Source: Liquorilactobacillus nagelii DSM 13675 (GTDB lineage: Bacteria > Bacillota > Bacilli > Lactobacillales > Lactobacillaceae). From it: DNA of 64,000 bases. Shown here piece by piece: positions 19,059 to 27,227 of this stretch. The notes beneath the pieces are model-generated. The model ran no database searches and was not told where the DNA came from. It saw only the letters and a program-made list of their open reading frames with translations. The translations under genes were made by a program, and so were the position numbers. The number at the start of each line of letters is the position of its first letter. Positions within the stretch are counted from its first letter, which is position 1. The stretch spans positions 1,612,001 to 1,676,000 of the forward strand of contig NZ_CP049304.1 in NCBI RefSeq assembly GCF_019444005.1. Reading direction: 5' to 3'.

Positions 19059-20048
19059 CTAAGCTGTAATTTCATGAGGACTCTTTTGACCTTCTAAAAT
19101 TTTCAAAGTATCATCTAAACTGATGTCAACCATGTTTTGAACAGCAATGTTAGTGTAAAAACCAATATGTGGTGTAATGATTACATTTGGCATCGAGCGA
19201 AGTTCAATTAATGCTTGACTTGGCAATTTTTGGGCTGTTAAATCAACATTAAAAAATTTTTCTTCCCCAGTTAATGTGTCTAGTGCTGCTCCTGCTATCC
19301 GTTGCTCTTTAAGAGCTTTAATCAAAGCTGAGGTGTCAACCACTGGCCCACGACATTCATTAACTAAATAGGCAGTTGGCTTCATCAATTTAAAAGCAGC
19401 TTCATCAATTAGGTTCTCACTAGTTGGATTTAAATCAACATGTAGACAAATCACATCTGCTTGCTGTAATAATTTTTCTTTACTAGTATACGTTAAAGTA
19501 TCTCGCAATTCAGCGCGTTCTTTTAAATCATAAGCAATTACTTTTGCTCCCAAAGCTTTAAAAAGTTGCGCAGTTGTTCCGCCAATTCGTCCAGCACCAA
19601 TGATTCCAACTGTCAGTGAATGAATTTCTTTTGCTTGCAAGCCTGCCCAGCGAAAATCCTGCTGAGCTGAGCGCTGATCAAATAGCTCTAAGTTGCGAAG
19701 CAAACGCAAAGTATGTGTTAATGCTAATTCGGCAACTGAGCGTGGCGAATATGCCGGAACATTTGTAATTTTCAATCCATTCTCTTTGGCTAAAGCCAAA
19801 TCAATCACATCATAGCCAGCTGTCCGTGATGCAATTTGTTTAATTCCAGCTTGACACAAAATTGGATAAACTGCTGCTTCAACTTTAGCTCGTTGCTGGA
19901 TAACAATTCCATCATAGCCGTTTACTTGTGGAGCTGTTGCTAGATGTAATGGTTGTGAAATTGTATCAACTTGAATTTGGTGCTTTTCAGCCCAATTTTT
20001 AATTGCTGGCTGCTCATCATCACGGACACTGTACATCAAAATTTTCAT
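19059..20048 (-). CDS. D-2-hydroxyacid dehydrogenase (D-lactate / hydroxyisocaproate type)
   Basis: Reduces 2-keto acids to D-2-hydroxy acids with NADH. The 329-residue protein has GIIGAGRIGGTTAQLFKALGAKV (NAD-binding; key GxGxxG) and the catalytic Arg in NECRGPVVDT, an acid region in ALDTLTGEEKFF, and the catalytic His in TPHIGFYTNIA. The latter resembles D-hydroxyisocaproate dehydrogenases more than housekeeping D-LDH, which usually reads PHTAFYT. It follows the aminotransferase gene by 14 bases. Together they would turn amino acids into D-hydroxy acids such as phenyllactate, hydroxyphenyllactate or indolelactate. Substrate preference is inferred from the aromatic leader peptide upstream. 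Confidence 0.92.
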   Translation of the reverse strand: MKILMYSVRDDEQPAIKNWAEKHQIQVDTISQPLHLATAPQVNGYDGIVIQQRAKVEAAVYPILCQAGIKQIASRTAGYDVIDLALAKENGLKITNVPAYSPRSVAELALTHTLRLLRNLELFDQRSAQQDFRWAGLQAKEIHSLTVGIIGAGRIGGTTAQLFKALGAKVIAYDLKERAELRDTLTYTSKEKLLQQADVICLHVDLNPTSENLIDEAAFKLMKPTAYLVNECRGPVVDTSALIKALKEQRIAGAALDTLTGEEKFFNVDLTAQKLPSQALIELRSMPNVIITPHIGFYTNIAVQNMVDISLDDTLKILEGQKSPHEITA

Positions 20049-20062
20049 TGTTTTTCTCCTTT

Positions 20063-21241
20063 TTATTTTCCTAATCTTTCACTAACATACTGTTTAACCC
20101 GATGCATTGCTTCTTGAATATCCTCCATGCTAGCCGCATAACTAATCCGAATATATCCAGCACCACCAGGGCCAAAACTGCTGCCACTAATAACTGCTAC
20201 TTTAGCCTTTTCAGCTAAATCATAAATAAACTTTTTATCATCTTGAATTAATCCAGCAGGAATCTTTGCAAATAAATAAAATGCTCCTTGCGGTTTAGCA
20301 CAAGTAAAACCACATTCACTCATTTTTTCTATCAAATAGTCCCGCCGCTTTTGATACTCCTCTTTCATCGGTTGACAATCATCTTGACCATTTGCCAATG
20401 CCTCAGTTGCTGCTGCTTGAGTCATAGTTGAAGTTGTTGTAATCGTGAATTGATGAACTTTGCTCAATTCGGCCGTAATTTCTCTTGGAGCACACAAAAT
20501 TCCAATTCGCCAGCCAGTCATTGCATGTGATTTAGAAACTCCATTTAACAAAATTGCTTGCTCTCTTAAAACCGTCGCTAGTGAAGCGTGTGGTTGATCA
20601 AAGTTTAATTCACTATAAATCTCATCACAAATTGCAAAAATCGGTTTGTTACGCAACACTGCTGCTAACTCATCAAGTTCAGCTTGATCGTATGTTACCC
20701 CTGTTGGATTAGAAGGATAGTTTAAAACAATTGCTTTAACTCTTTCTCCTTGTTCACTTAGCGTTTTTTGCAACTGTGCAGCAGTTAATTTAAAACCAGT
20801 TGAACTCGTATCAACCAAAATCGGCTCAGCTTGATTCAAAATTGTAATCGCAATATATAGTGGAAAAGTTGGTGTCGGAATAATCACCTTGTCACCAGGA
20901 TTAAGAACTGAGGTTAGTGCGGTATAGATTGCCTCAGTTGCTCCATTGGTAATAATAATCTCATCAGCTGGATCATAATTTTGTTGGTACTTAGTAGCTA
21001 AAAAATTAGCTGCTGCTTGACGTAATTGCAAAGTTCCATTGGAAGGAGCGTAGTGGGTTTGGTTAGCTGCAATACTGGCGATTGCAGCTTGTTTAATATG
21101 CTCTGGAGTATTGAAATCCGGTTCACCCATGGTAAATTTAATAATTCCAGGTATTTTTGAAGCAAACTCATCAAAACTGCGAATATCTGATGGTTGCAGC
21201 AATGATAATTCCTTTTTCATACTTTTAGCTAATGATGTCAT
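20063..21241 (-). CDS. Class I/II aminotransferase (PatA/AraT-like)
   Basis: A PLP-dependent aminotransferase, fold type I, 392 residues. Visible motifs: FTMGEPDFNTP, ITNGATEAIYTAL, LNYPSNPTGVTYD (Asn-Pro), AICDEIYSEL (Asp-Tyr contacts to PLP), the PLP lysine in LNGVSKSHAMTGWRIG, and YIRISYA with the substrate-binding Arg. It is often annotated as aromatic or general aminotransferase in lactobacilli. ATG 21241 has AAAGGA 11 bases upstream; the TTG three codons earlier lies almost on that site. Its leader RNA encodes a peptide with seven aromatic residues in a row, so control by aromatic amino acid supply is strongly suggested. It probably starts the pathway to aromatic hydroxy acids completed by the downstream dehydrogenase. 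Confidence 0.93.
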   Translation of the reverse strand: MTSLAKSMKKELSLLQPSDIRSFDEFASKIPGIIKFTMGEPDFNTPEHIKQAAIASIAANQTHYAPSNGTLQLRQAAANFLATKYQQNYDPADEIIITNGATEAIYTALTSVLNPGDKVIIPTPTFPLYIAITILNQAEPILVDTSSTGFKLTAAQLQKTLSEQGERVKAIVLNYPSNPTGVTYDQAELDELAAVLRNKPIFAICDEIYSELNFDQPHASLATVLREQAILLNGVSKSHAMTGWRIGILCAPREITAELSKVHQFTITTTSTMTQAAATEALANGQDDCQPMKEEYQKRRDYLIEKMSECGFTCAKPQGAFYLFAKIPAGLIQDDKKFIYDLAEKAKVAVISGSSFGPGGAGYIRISYAASMEDIQEAMHRVKQYVSERLGK

Positions 21242-21260
21242 TAAAACCAACTTCCTTTCT

Positions 21261-21294
21261 AAAATAAAAAGCCTGAAGAATCCTCTTCAGGCTT
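21261..21294 (-). terminator. Conditional terminator of the aminotransferase operon leader
   Basis: An 11-bp perfect stem, AAGCCTGAAGA (minus, 21284-21294) with TCTTCAGGCTT (21269-21279), a 4-base loop and then TTTTTATTTT on the minus strand. It ends 20 bases before the aminotransferase ATG, so it must be read through for expression. Its 5' arm can pair instead with CAGGCTT at 21318-21324, giving an antiterminator. Confidence 0.9.
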
Positions 21295-21438
21295 AAGCGA
21301 ATTTACTTTAATTACCCAAGCCTGTCAGATTATTTTAACATCTGTGCAGGTTTGGCTTTGATTCCATCACCAAATAGCTTTCAGCTTCTCCACAGGTGCA
21401 AACCACTTGTTACGTGTTTGCACCCCAACTAGACTGGA

Positions 21439-21510
21439 CTACAAACACTTGCGAAAAAACCAAAAGTAAAAATAAGTATTCAATTCTGCAGGCAAACTGA
21501 CCTTTTTCAT
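21439..21510 (-). CDS. Aromatic leader peptide (23 residues)
   Basis: A short gene, missed by length cut-offs. AGGAG (21520-21524) is nine bases before ATG at 21510; translation runs 23 codons to TAG (21439-21441). The peptide begins MKKVSLPAELNT, continues with seven consecutive aromatic residues YFYFWFF, and ends RKCL. Codons are TAT TTT TAC TTT TGG TTT TTT. Such a run is the signature of ribosome-mediated attenuation, as in E. coli pheL. The last codons form segment 1 of the switching structure. It lies directly after a consensus promoter and before a conditional terminator and an aminotransferase gene. Translation is inferred. Confidence 0.85.
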   Translation of the reverse strand: MKKVSLPAELNTYFYFWFFRKCL

Positions 21511-21541
21511 AATTAGAAGCTCCTTAAAATTGAATAAATCT

Positions 21542-21570
21542 AATTTAACTGATTAACCATTTTTTGTCAA
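21542..21570 (-). promoter_or_regulatory. Promoter of the leader peptide-aminotransferase operon
   Basis: Minus strand: -35 TTGACA (21565-21570, perfect), 17-bp spacer, -10 TAAATT (21542-21547). Transcription would start near 21535, about 11 bases before the leader peptide's ribosome binding site. Confidence 0.8.
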
Positions 21571-21622
21571 CCTGAATCACGACAGCAAATTAGTAATCCA
21601 GCCATGAATATCCACTATATTT

Positions 21623-21636
21623 TGAATAAAAATTCT
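21623..21636 (+). promoter_or_regulatory. ARG box-like operator upstream of argG
   Basis: TGAATAAAAATTCT differs in one base from the Bacillus ARG box core TGAATAAAAATTCA, bound by ArgR/AhrC. It lies about 100 bases before argG. Repression by arginine via ArgR is the expected regulation; the regulator gene is not in this window. Confidence 0.6.
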
Positions 21637-21735
21637 AAAAACAAGTTTTTTTGCATGATTTTTATAATATTATTGCATTTTTTGTATACAAGTGTTATTG
21701 TTTTACCAAGCAAAACTTTCAGGAGGTTCTCATTT

Positions 21736-22968
21736 ATGGAAAAAGAAAAAGTTGTTTTAGCATATTCAGGTGGACTTGATACTTCGGTTTCGATTGCTTG
21801 GTTAAAAGACAAAGGCTATGACGTAATCGCTTGCTGTATCGATGTTGGTGAAGGAAAAGATCTTGAGGAAGTTGAAGAAAAAGGGCTTGCAGTCGGTGCT
21901 AGTGTTTCTTTAACAATTGATGCTAAAGAAGAATTTGCCAAAGATTATGCTTTAGTTGCTTTACAAGGGCATACTTATTATGAAAATAAATATCCATTAG
22001 TTTCGGCTTTGTCACGGCCATTGATTGTTACAAAATTAGTTGAGGTTGCTAAAAAGTATGGTGCGACAGCCATTGCTCATGGATGTACTGGTAAGGGCAA
22101 TGATCAAGTTCGTTTTGAAGTTGGCATCCATGCATTAGCTCCTGAAATGAAAATTGAAGATCCAATTCGGGAATGGCATTGGTCACGGGAAGAAGAAATT
22201 GAGTATGCTCAAGAACATAATATTCCGGTTCCTATCAATTTAGACAGCCCTTATTCAATTGATGAAAATCTTTGGGGCAGAGCTAATGAATGTGGGATCC
22301 TAGAAGATCCTTGGGCAAGTGCACCCGAGGATGCTTATGATCGGACCAATCCGCTAGAAGATACCCCAGATACTCCAGCGATAGTTGAAATAGAATTTAA
22401 GGAAGGAGTTCCAACTGCCATTAATGGCACTTCATATCCTTTAGCTGAACTAATTATGCAGTTAGATAAGTTAGCTGGTTTACATGGGATTGGTCGGATT
22501 GATCATGTTGAAAATCGGTTGGTCGGAATCAAATCTCGGGAAATTTACGAATGCCCAGCGGCAACTGTCTTAATTAAAGCTCATAAAGATTTAGAAGATT
22601 TGACTAGTGAACATGATTTAGCACATTTCAAACCAGTTATTGAACAAAAATTAAGTGAATTAATTTATAATGGTCTCTGGTTTTCACCACTGATGCTGGC
22701 TCTAAAAGCATTTTTGAAAGAATCACAAAAAAATGTTACTGGTGTTGTTCGGATCAAGTTATTTAAAGGCAATGTCATTTGTGAAGGACGGAAGTCACCA
22801 TACTCTCTTTATGACAAAAACTTAGCGACTTATACTTCAGCTGATGAATTTGATCAAGAGTCTGCTGCCGGGTTTATCAAACTCTGGGGATTGCCAACTC
22901 AGGTTTATGCTCAAGTGCAAGCTAAAAACCAAACTGGTAAGGTTGAAAATACAGGTGTGGAATTATGA
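21736..22968 (+). CDS. argG: Argininosuccinate synthase
   Basis: Joins citrulline and aspartate with ATP to form argininosuccinate. The 410-residue product starts [17 protein letters not shown], with the SGGLDTS nucleotide motif at residues 11-17, then [14 protein letters not shown] and [17 protein letters not shown] family stretches. AGGAGG is nine bases before ATG 21736; the frame is open 44 codons upstream but that part is hydrophobic and unlike the family. argH overlaps its stop by 4 bases (ATGA), so the two are translationally coupled. Only the last two arginine-synthesis steps are present here, typical of lactobacilli that make arginine from citrulline. Confidence 0.98.
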   Translation: MEKEKVVLAYSGGLDTSVSIAWLKDKGYDVIACCIDVGEGKDLEEVEEKGLAVGASVSLTIDAKEEFAKDYALVALQGHTYYENKYPLVSALSRPLIVTKLVEVAKKYGATAIAHGCTGKGNDQVRFEVGIHALAPEMKIEDPIREWHWSREEEIEYAQEHNIPVPINLDSPYSIDENLWGRANECGILEDPWASAPEDAYDRTNPLEDTPDTPAIVEIEFKEGVPTAINGTSYPLAELIMQLDKLAGLHGIGRIDHVENRLVGIKSREIYECPAATVLIKAHKDLEDLTSEHDLAHFKPVIEQKLSELIYNGLWFSPLMLALKAFLKESQKNVTGVVRIKLFKGNVICEGRKSPYSLYDKNLATYTSADEFDQESAAGFIKLWGLPTQVYAQVQAKNQTGKVENTGVEL

Positions 22969-24359
22969 GCGTTGATAAACCATGGGGAGGCCGTTTTACA
23001 GCCGAAAATGATCAATTAGCTGAACAATTTGGTGCTTCAATTAATTTTGATCAGCAGATGGCTTATGAAGATTTGCAAGGTTCTTTGGCGCATGTACAAA
23101 TGCTGGCACATACAAAAATCTTATCCACTGAGGATGCTGCAAAAATCAGCCAAGGTTTAAAGAACTTAATGCAACAGCTTAAAGACAATAAATTGACTTT
23201 TGATGTTGAGTATGAAGATATTCATATGAATCTTGAAATGTTATTAACTAAGCAAATAGGTCCTGTAGCGGGAAAATTGCATACTGCTCGAAGCCGCAAT
23301 GATCAAGTGGCTACTGATTTGCATTTGTACTTAAAAAATCGATTACCGCTTATTCAAAAAGCTCTTCATCAATTACAACAAACAATTGTCGCTAAAGCTG
23401 CTGATAATGTGACAACATTAATGCCCGGATACACTCACTTACAGCATGCTCAACCAATTTCTTACGCCCACTATTTATTGGCGTACTATCAAATGTTCAA
23501 ACGAGACGCTGAACGTTTTGACTTTAGTCAACAGCATATTAATTTATCACCGTTAGGCGCAGCAGCTTTGGCTGGAACTACCTTTCCAATTGATCGAGAC
23601 TATTCAGCTAAATTATTAGGGTTCTCTGAAATCTATGCCAACTCCTTAGATGCTGTTTCCGATCGAGATTTCGTTTTAGAATTTTTAAGCAATGCTGCAA
23701 TTTTGATGATGCATCTCTCCCGTTTCTGTGAAGAAATTGTTCTTTGGTGCTCTTATGAATTTAATTATATTAGCTTAAGTGATGCTTACTCAACTGGCAG
23801 TTCAATTATGCCTCAGAAAAAAAATCCTGATATGGCAGAACTAATTCGCGGAAAAAGTGGTCGGGTTTATGGCCATTTGCTTGGCTTATTAACAACTTTA
23901 AAAGGCTTGCCGCTGGCTTATAATAAAGATCTACAAGAAGACAAAGAAGGAGCTTTTGACACCGTTAAAACCATCCTACCAAGTCTTAATGTCTTCAATG
24001 GTATGCTAGCTACCTTAACTTTGAACAAAGCTAACATGGCTCATGCAACTGAACATGATTTTTCAAATGCAACCGAATTAGCTGATTATTTAGCTGCTAA
24101 GGGGCTACCATTTCGAGAGGCTCATCGTTTAGTTGGTGAATTAGTATTACAAGGCATCAAAGAAAATCGCAGTTTACAAGATTTTTCCTTAGATGAACTG
24201 CAACAACAAAGTCCATTAATTCAAAACGATGTTTATCAAGCGCTCAAGCCTAAAATTGCTGTTGAGCGGCGGAACTCCGCTGGCGGAACCGGTTTTGAAC
24301 AAATAAAAAAGCAGCTGGCTGTCGCTAAAACTGAACTCGAACAAACAACTAATTTCTAA
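22965..24359 (+). CDS. argH: Argininosuccinate lyase
   Basis: Splits argininosuccinate into arginine and fumarate. A 464-residue member of the fumarase/aspartase superfamily with the signature [14 protein letters not shown], plus [13 protein letters not shown] and [12 protein letters not shown] containing the catalytic His. It starts at the ATG overlapping the argG stop and ends before a strong bidirectional terminator. Confidence 0.98.
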   Translation: MSVDKPWGGRFTAENDQLAEQFGASINFDQQMAYEDLQGSLAHVQMLAHTKILSTEDAAKISQGLKNLMQQLKDNKLTFDVEYEDIHMNLEMLLTKQIGPVAGKLHTARSRNDQVATDLHLYLKNRLPLIQKALHQLQQTIVAKAADNVTTLMPGYTHLQHAQPISYAHYLLAYYQMFKRDAERFDFSQQHINLSPLGAAALAGTTFPIDRDYSAKLLGFSEIYANSLDAVSDRDFVLEFLSNAAILMMHLSRFCEEIVLWCSYEFNYISLSDAYSTGSSIMPQKKNPDMAELIRGKSGRVYGHLLGLLTTLKGLPLAYNKDLQEDKEGAFDTVKTILPSLNVFNGMLATLTLNKANMAHATEHDFSNATELADYLAAKGLPFREAHRLVGELVLQGIKENRSLQDFSLDELQQQSPLIQNDVYQALKPKIAVERRNSAGGTGFEQIKKQLAVAKTELEQTTNF

Positions 24360-24386
24360 AGTTAACCAAATTTTTTGCAAACTATT

Positions 24387-24431
24387 AAAAAGAGGCAAAA
24401 GTAATTATCTAAATTACTTTTGCCTCTTTTT
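24387..24431. terminator. Bidirectional terminator between argH and ispE
   Basis: A 20-bp perfect stem (arms 24387-24406 and 24412-24431) with a 5-base loop, flanked by A5 and T5 runs, serves both argGH and the convergent ispE. Confidence 0.92.
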
Positions 24432-24436
24432 AATTT

Positions 24437-25312
24437 TTATCGTCGACATTCACAATGTAAGTGACACGGCCGAACTAGTTGAACCGTCTCACAAAACCCT
24501 TTCAGACTGTTATAAACATGCTGAGCACGTGAATAATGTTCACAGATTCCAAAAACCGTTGGTCCACTACCCGTCATTTGAGCGGTCTGCGCGCCAAACT
24601 CAATCATTTTATGTTTTAATCGTAAAATTTCTGGAACATTAGTCTGAGTCACTGTTTCCAAAACATTCGTCATAACTGGTAAAATTTGTTTCAGATCCTG
24701 ACTAGCTGTCGCCAAAAGCATTTTATTATAATCACCATGTCCTAATTTACTATAAGGAATCTTCTTCAAAACTCCAGCCGTTGACACACTTGCGCGCGGT
24801 TTAGCTAATACAATCCAAAACGGTGGTAAATCTGGCAGCGGCTCAATAATTTCACCTTTTCCGCTAACAGCTGCTGTTTGGCTGTAAACACAAAATGGTA
24901 CGTCAGAATCAATCAGCAACCCAATTCTTGCTAACTCAACACGACTTAATTCTAAGTTCCATAGTTTGTTAAGTGCTCGTAACACCGCCGCTGCATCTGC
25001 AGATCCGCCGCCCATTCCAGCTGCTACTGGAATTTTTTTACGGATTTTAATTTGAACGCCTTGATTGATTGCAAACCTTTTTTGCAATATTTTAGCCGCC
25101 TGAAAAGCTAAATTACGTTGATCTTGCGGTAAAAATCCCAAATCAGTTTCTACTGTAATCAGCTGATTCTTGAAATACGGAGTTACTTTAACATAATCCG
25201 CTAAATCAATTGCTGTCATTACCATTTGCCATTCAGGTGCCCCATCAGGGTGACGAAAAGGCGTATCTAAAAATAAGTTCAGCTTAGCGGGGGCTTTTTC
25301 AATTATCTCCAT
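24437..25312 (-). CDS. ispE: 4-diphosphocytidyl-2-C-methyl-D-erythritol kinase homologue
   Basis: A GHMP-family kinase of 291 residues. It has KAPAKLNLFLD with the catalytic Lys10, the glycine-rich loop PVAAGMGGGSADAAA (95-109), the catalytic Asp in IDSDVPF (Asp137), and TGSGPTVFG near the C terminus. In the MEP pathway IspE phosphorylates CDP-methylerythritol. Here mvaA, 7 kb away, shows that the cell uses the mevalonate pathway, and no other MEP gene is in view. The usual RxDGYHEL substrate motif reads HPDGAPEW (residues 21-28), so the His-containing part is lost. Lactobacilli often keep such a lone ispE next to veg/rsmA; its true substrate is uncertain. Confidence 0.9.
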   Translation of the reverse strand: MEIIEKAPAKLNLFLDTPFRHPDGAPEWQMVMTAIDLADYVKVTPYFKNQLITVETDLGFLPQDQRNLAFQAAKILQKRFAINQGVQIKIRKKIPVAAGMGGGSADAAAVLRALNKLWNLELSRVELARIGLLIDSDVPFCVYSQTAAVSGKGEIIEPLPDLPPFWIVLAKPRASVSTAGVLKKIPYSKLGHGDYNKMLLATASQDLKQILPVMTNVLETVTQTNVPEILRLKHKMIEFGAQTAQMTGSGPTVFGICEHYSRAQHVYNSLKGFCETVQLVRPCHLHCECRR

Positions 25313-25382
25313 TCAGTCACCTACTTGAAGTTGTTTCTTTCATTATACTAAAAACCACTTAACTAAAACAAAGAATTGTTGC

Positions 25383-25414
25383 AAAAAAAAAGCTCCGCTC
25401 CCCTAGCGTAAGCT
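25383..25414 (-). terminator. Terminator after veg
   Basis: On the minus strand AGCT-(two bases)-CGCT pairs with AGCG-(one base)-AGCT across a short loop, followed by eight T residues; it lies just downstream of veg. Confidence 0.7.
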
Positions 25415-25443
25415 CTCAGCTATCTACCAACCAAACAGTTTAA

Positions 25444-25680
25444 TTAATCTTCGAAATCCAACCGAATATTCTTAGTCAAAATATCGGTATAACTATATGA
25501 AACACGCTCAAAGGCATTTTCTTCTTGATTTAATTCGATCACAAAAACCGCTGGATAAGTTTCACGCAAAATTCCATGGCGACTAACAGTTTTCTTTCGA
25601 CCTGCTTGAACAACAACGGTCAGTGGCTTCCCTAAGTAATCATCTAATTTGTTTTTGATCGTAGCGATCGATACCGGCAT
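25444..25680 (-). CDS. veg: Veg family protein
   Basis: A 78-residue protein of the Veg family, abundant in vegetative B. subtilis cells and linked to biofilm gene control there. Recognised from MPVSIATIKNKLDDYLGKPL, VVVQAGRKKTVSRHGIL and YPAVFVIELNQ (SH3-like beta fold). AGAGGTG is six bases before the ATG I use; the frame extends 21 codons upstream without family similarity. Position between rsmA and ispE is the conserved Bacilli order. Confidence 0.93.
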   Translation of the reverse strand: MPVSIATIKNKLDDYLGKPLTVVVQAGRKKTVSRHGILRETYPAVFVIELNQEENAFERVSYSYTDILTKNIRLDFED

Positions 25681-25771
25681 TTTTTTCACCTCTCTGTGAA
25701 ACAATCTTATCATAGTTTCACAGAGTTTGCAATTATACCACAACTACCAATCATAATTCAAATGAAAATTT

Positions 25772-26662
25772 TTAAAGAACCCCTTTTATTTGCAACTGAT
25801 TAGTCAACTCAACAAATTGCCCTACTGTTAACTCTTCTGCTCGCATTCTGGCTGATAATTTCATTTCAGCTAAAAATTCAGCAGCTTGTTCTTTATTCAT
25901 TTTCTGTTTTCCTACAATGCTCAATAAATTATTACCTAAATTTTTTCGACGATGAGCAAAACATCCTTGAACAACCTTAACAAATAAGGGCCAAGAATTT
26001 ACCGGAGATATAACTTCTTCACGTTTTACCAATTTGACAATCGCCGAATCAACTTGAGGTTGCGGTATAAAAAATGATTTTGGCACAGTTATTGCCAATT
26101 CAGCTTGACATTGGTATTGAACAAGAACTGACAACGCCCCATAGGCTTTAGTTTTAGGTACTGCACTTAACCGCTCAGCAACTTCTTTTTGCATCATTAC
26201 AACCATTGTTTTTAATGGAATTGGTTGTTGCAATAGAAACTTAATAATCGGACTAGTAATGTAATATGGTAAATTAGCCACAACTTTTAATTGGTGTTGG
26301 CCATCAAAACTATCTGCAATTAAAGCTGGTAGGTCGGCTTTCAACACATCTTGTTCAATTACTTTGATGTTTGAATAGTCAGCTAAAGTTTCCGCCAAAA
26401 CGGGCAGTAAACGTTGATCAACTTCTAGTGCAGTCACTTGATGTGCCTTTTGTGCTAACTGTTCAGTTAAAGCTCCAATGCCAGGGCCAATCTCAATCAC
26501 ATCATCAGCCAACGAAATTTCAGCTACAGCTACCATTTGTTGCAATAATGTTTCATTGGTCAAAAAGTTCTGCCCTAAACTTTTTTTAAAGTTCAACCCA
26601 TAGGCCGTCATAATTGCTTTAGTTCTAGTAGGTGAAGCAATCGCTGGGTGTCTACTTTCCAT
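25772..26662 (-). CDS. rsmA: 16S rRNA (adenine1518-N6/adenine1519-N6)-dimethyltransferase
   Basis: Also called KsgA: dimethylates two adjacent adenines in the 16S 3' hairpin using SAM during small-subunit maturation. 296 residues; motifs KKSLGQNFLTNETLLQ, IEIGPGIGALTEQL (SAM motif I), and NLPYYITSPIIKFL (catalytic NLPY). It starts inside the last codons of rnmV (11-base overlap), so both are cotranslated. Loss of this gene gives kasugamycin resistance in other bacteria. Confidence 0.97.
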   Translation of the reverse strand: MESRHPAIASPTRTKAIMTAYGLNFKKSLGQNFLTNETLLQQMVAVAEISLADDVIEIGPGIGALTEQLAQKAHQVTALEVDQRLLPVLAETLADYSNIKVIEQDVLKADLPALIADSFDGQHQLKVVANLPYYITSPIIKFLLQQPIPLKTMVVMMQKEVAERLSAVPKTKAYGALSVLVQYQCQAELAITVPKSFFIPQPQVDSAIVKLVKREEVISPVNSWPLFVKVVQGCFAHRRKNLGNNLLSIVGKQKMNKEQAAEFLAEMKLSARMRAEELTVGQFVELTNQLQIKGVL

Positions 26663-27224
26663 CAGTTTTATCCTCCAATTGTTTAATTTGTTCTAACGCT
26701 TGCTGCAGTTGCTGCTGATTAATTTGAAAAAGGCTTAGCCGCTCGTACAAGCGCTTGCCATTGGTATAACCAATTTTCAGAACTTCACCTAATTTGGCTC
26801 TTTTTTCCTTAGCACCAGGACCCGATAATAGTCCGGCCTGCCATAAGGTCTCACGCGAAACAAGTGCTTTGGCTGCTGGAGCTTCAGTATACAAATGAGC
26901 TAGTGCTGCTTGAATTGCTTCTGGTGCTGCATGTTCAACCCCCAAACTTCCTTTAGCTTTCGGCACAGCTTGAGCTTTGGTTAAAAAAGCATGTTTTACC
27001 CCTGGTACTTGTTGTGAAATCATCTGACGGATTTTTTCTCCGGAAAAATCTGGATCAGTAAAAACAATCACACCGCGTTTTTCTTGCAAAATTTTAATTT
27101 GTTCAATTACTCCCGGGCTAATCGCTGAACCGTTAGTTTCAATTGTGTCAGCATTAACCGCTTGTTTGATTCTCTTAGTGTCATCTTTACCTTCAACGAC
27201 AATTACTTCTTTTAGTTTTTTCAC
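26652..27224 (-). CDS. rnmV: Ribonuclease M5
   Basis: Matures the 5S rRNA precursor in Firmicutes. 190 residues; N-terminal TOPRIM domain with VVEGKDDTKRIKQAV and VIVFTDPDFSGEKIR (acidic metal ligands), and a C-terminal DUF4093-type helical part. GTG start with AAGGA eight bases upstream, which lies at the end of tatD. It sits in a metG-tatD-rnmV-rsmA-veg-ispE cluster like that of B. subtilis. Confidence 0.96.
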   Translation of the reverse strand: MKKLKEVIVVEGKDDTKRIKQAVNADTIETNGSAISPGVIEQIKILQEKRGVIVFTDPDFSGEKIRQMISQQVPGVKHAFLTKAQAVPKAKGSLGVEHAAPEAIQAALAHLYTEAPAAKALVSRETLWQAGLLSGPGAKEKRAKLGEVLKIGYTNGKRLYERLSLFQINQQQLQQALEQIKQLEDKTDGK

Positions 27225-27227
27225 AGT

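Larger units (their letters stand above)
21242..21535 (-). promoter_or_regulatory. Attenuator leader RNA of the aminotransferase operon
   Basis: About 295 bases of 5' leader between the promoter and the aminotransferase start. It contains the leader peptide gene (21439-21510) and then alternating complementary segments. Segment 1 GTGTTTG (21442-21448, last leader codons) pairs with CAAACAC in segment 2 (21414-21420). Segment 2 GGTGCAAAC (21416-21424) instead pairs with segment 3 GTTTGCACC (21395-21403). Segment 4 (21342-21355) overlaps a hairpin and can pair 8 of 9 bases with segment 5 CAGGCTTGG (21316-21324). Segment 5 can pair with segment 6 AAGCCTG (21288-21294), the 5' arm of the terminator. 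Pairings 1:2 and 2:3 exclude each other, as do 5:6 and the terminator. Confidence 0.82.

Noticed and set aside
21261-21450. Leader of the aminotransferase operon as a T-box, lysine, SAM or other known riboswitch
   Set aside because: No T-box sequence (GGGTGG-type) and none of the conserved cores I know; the aromatic short gene explains the region better.
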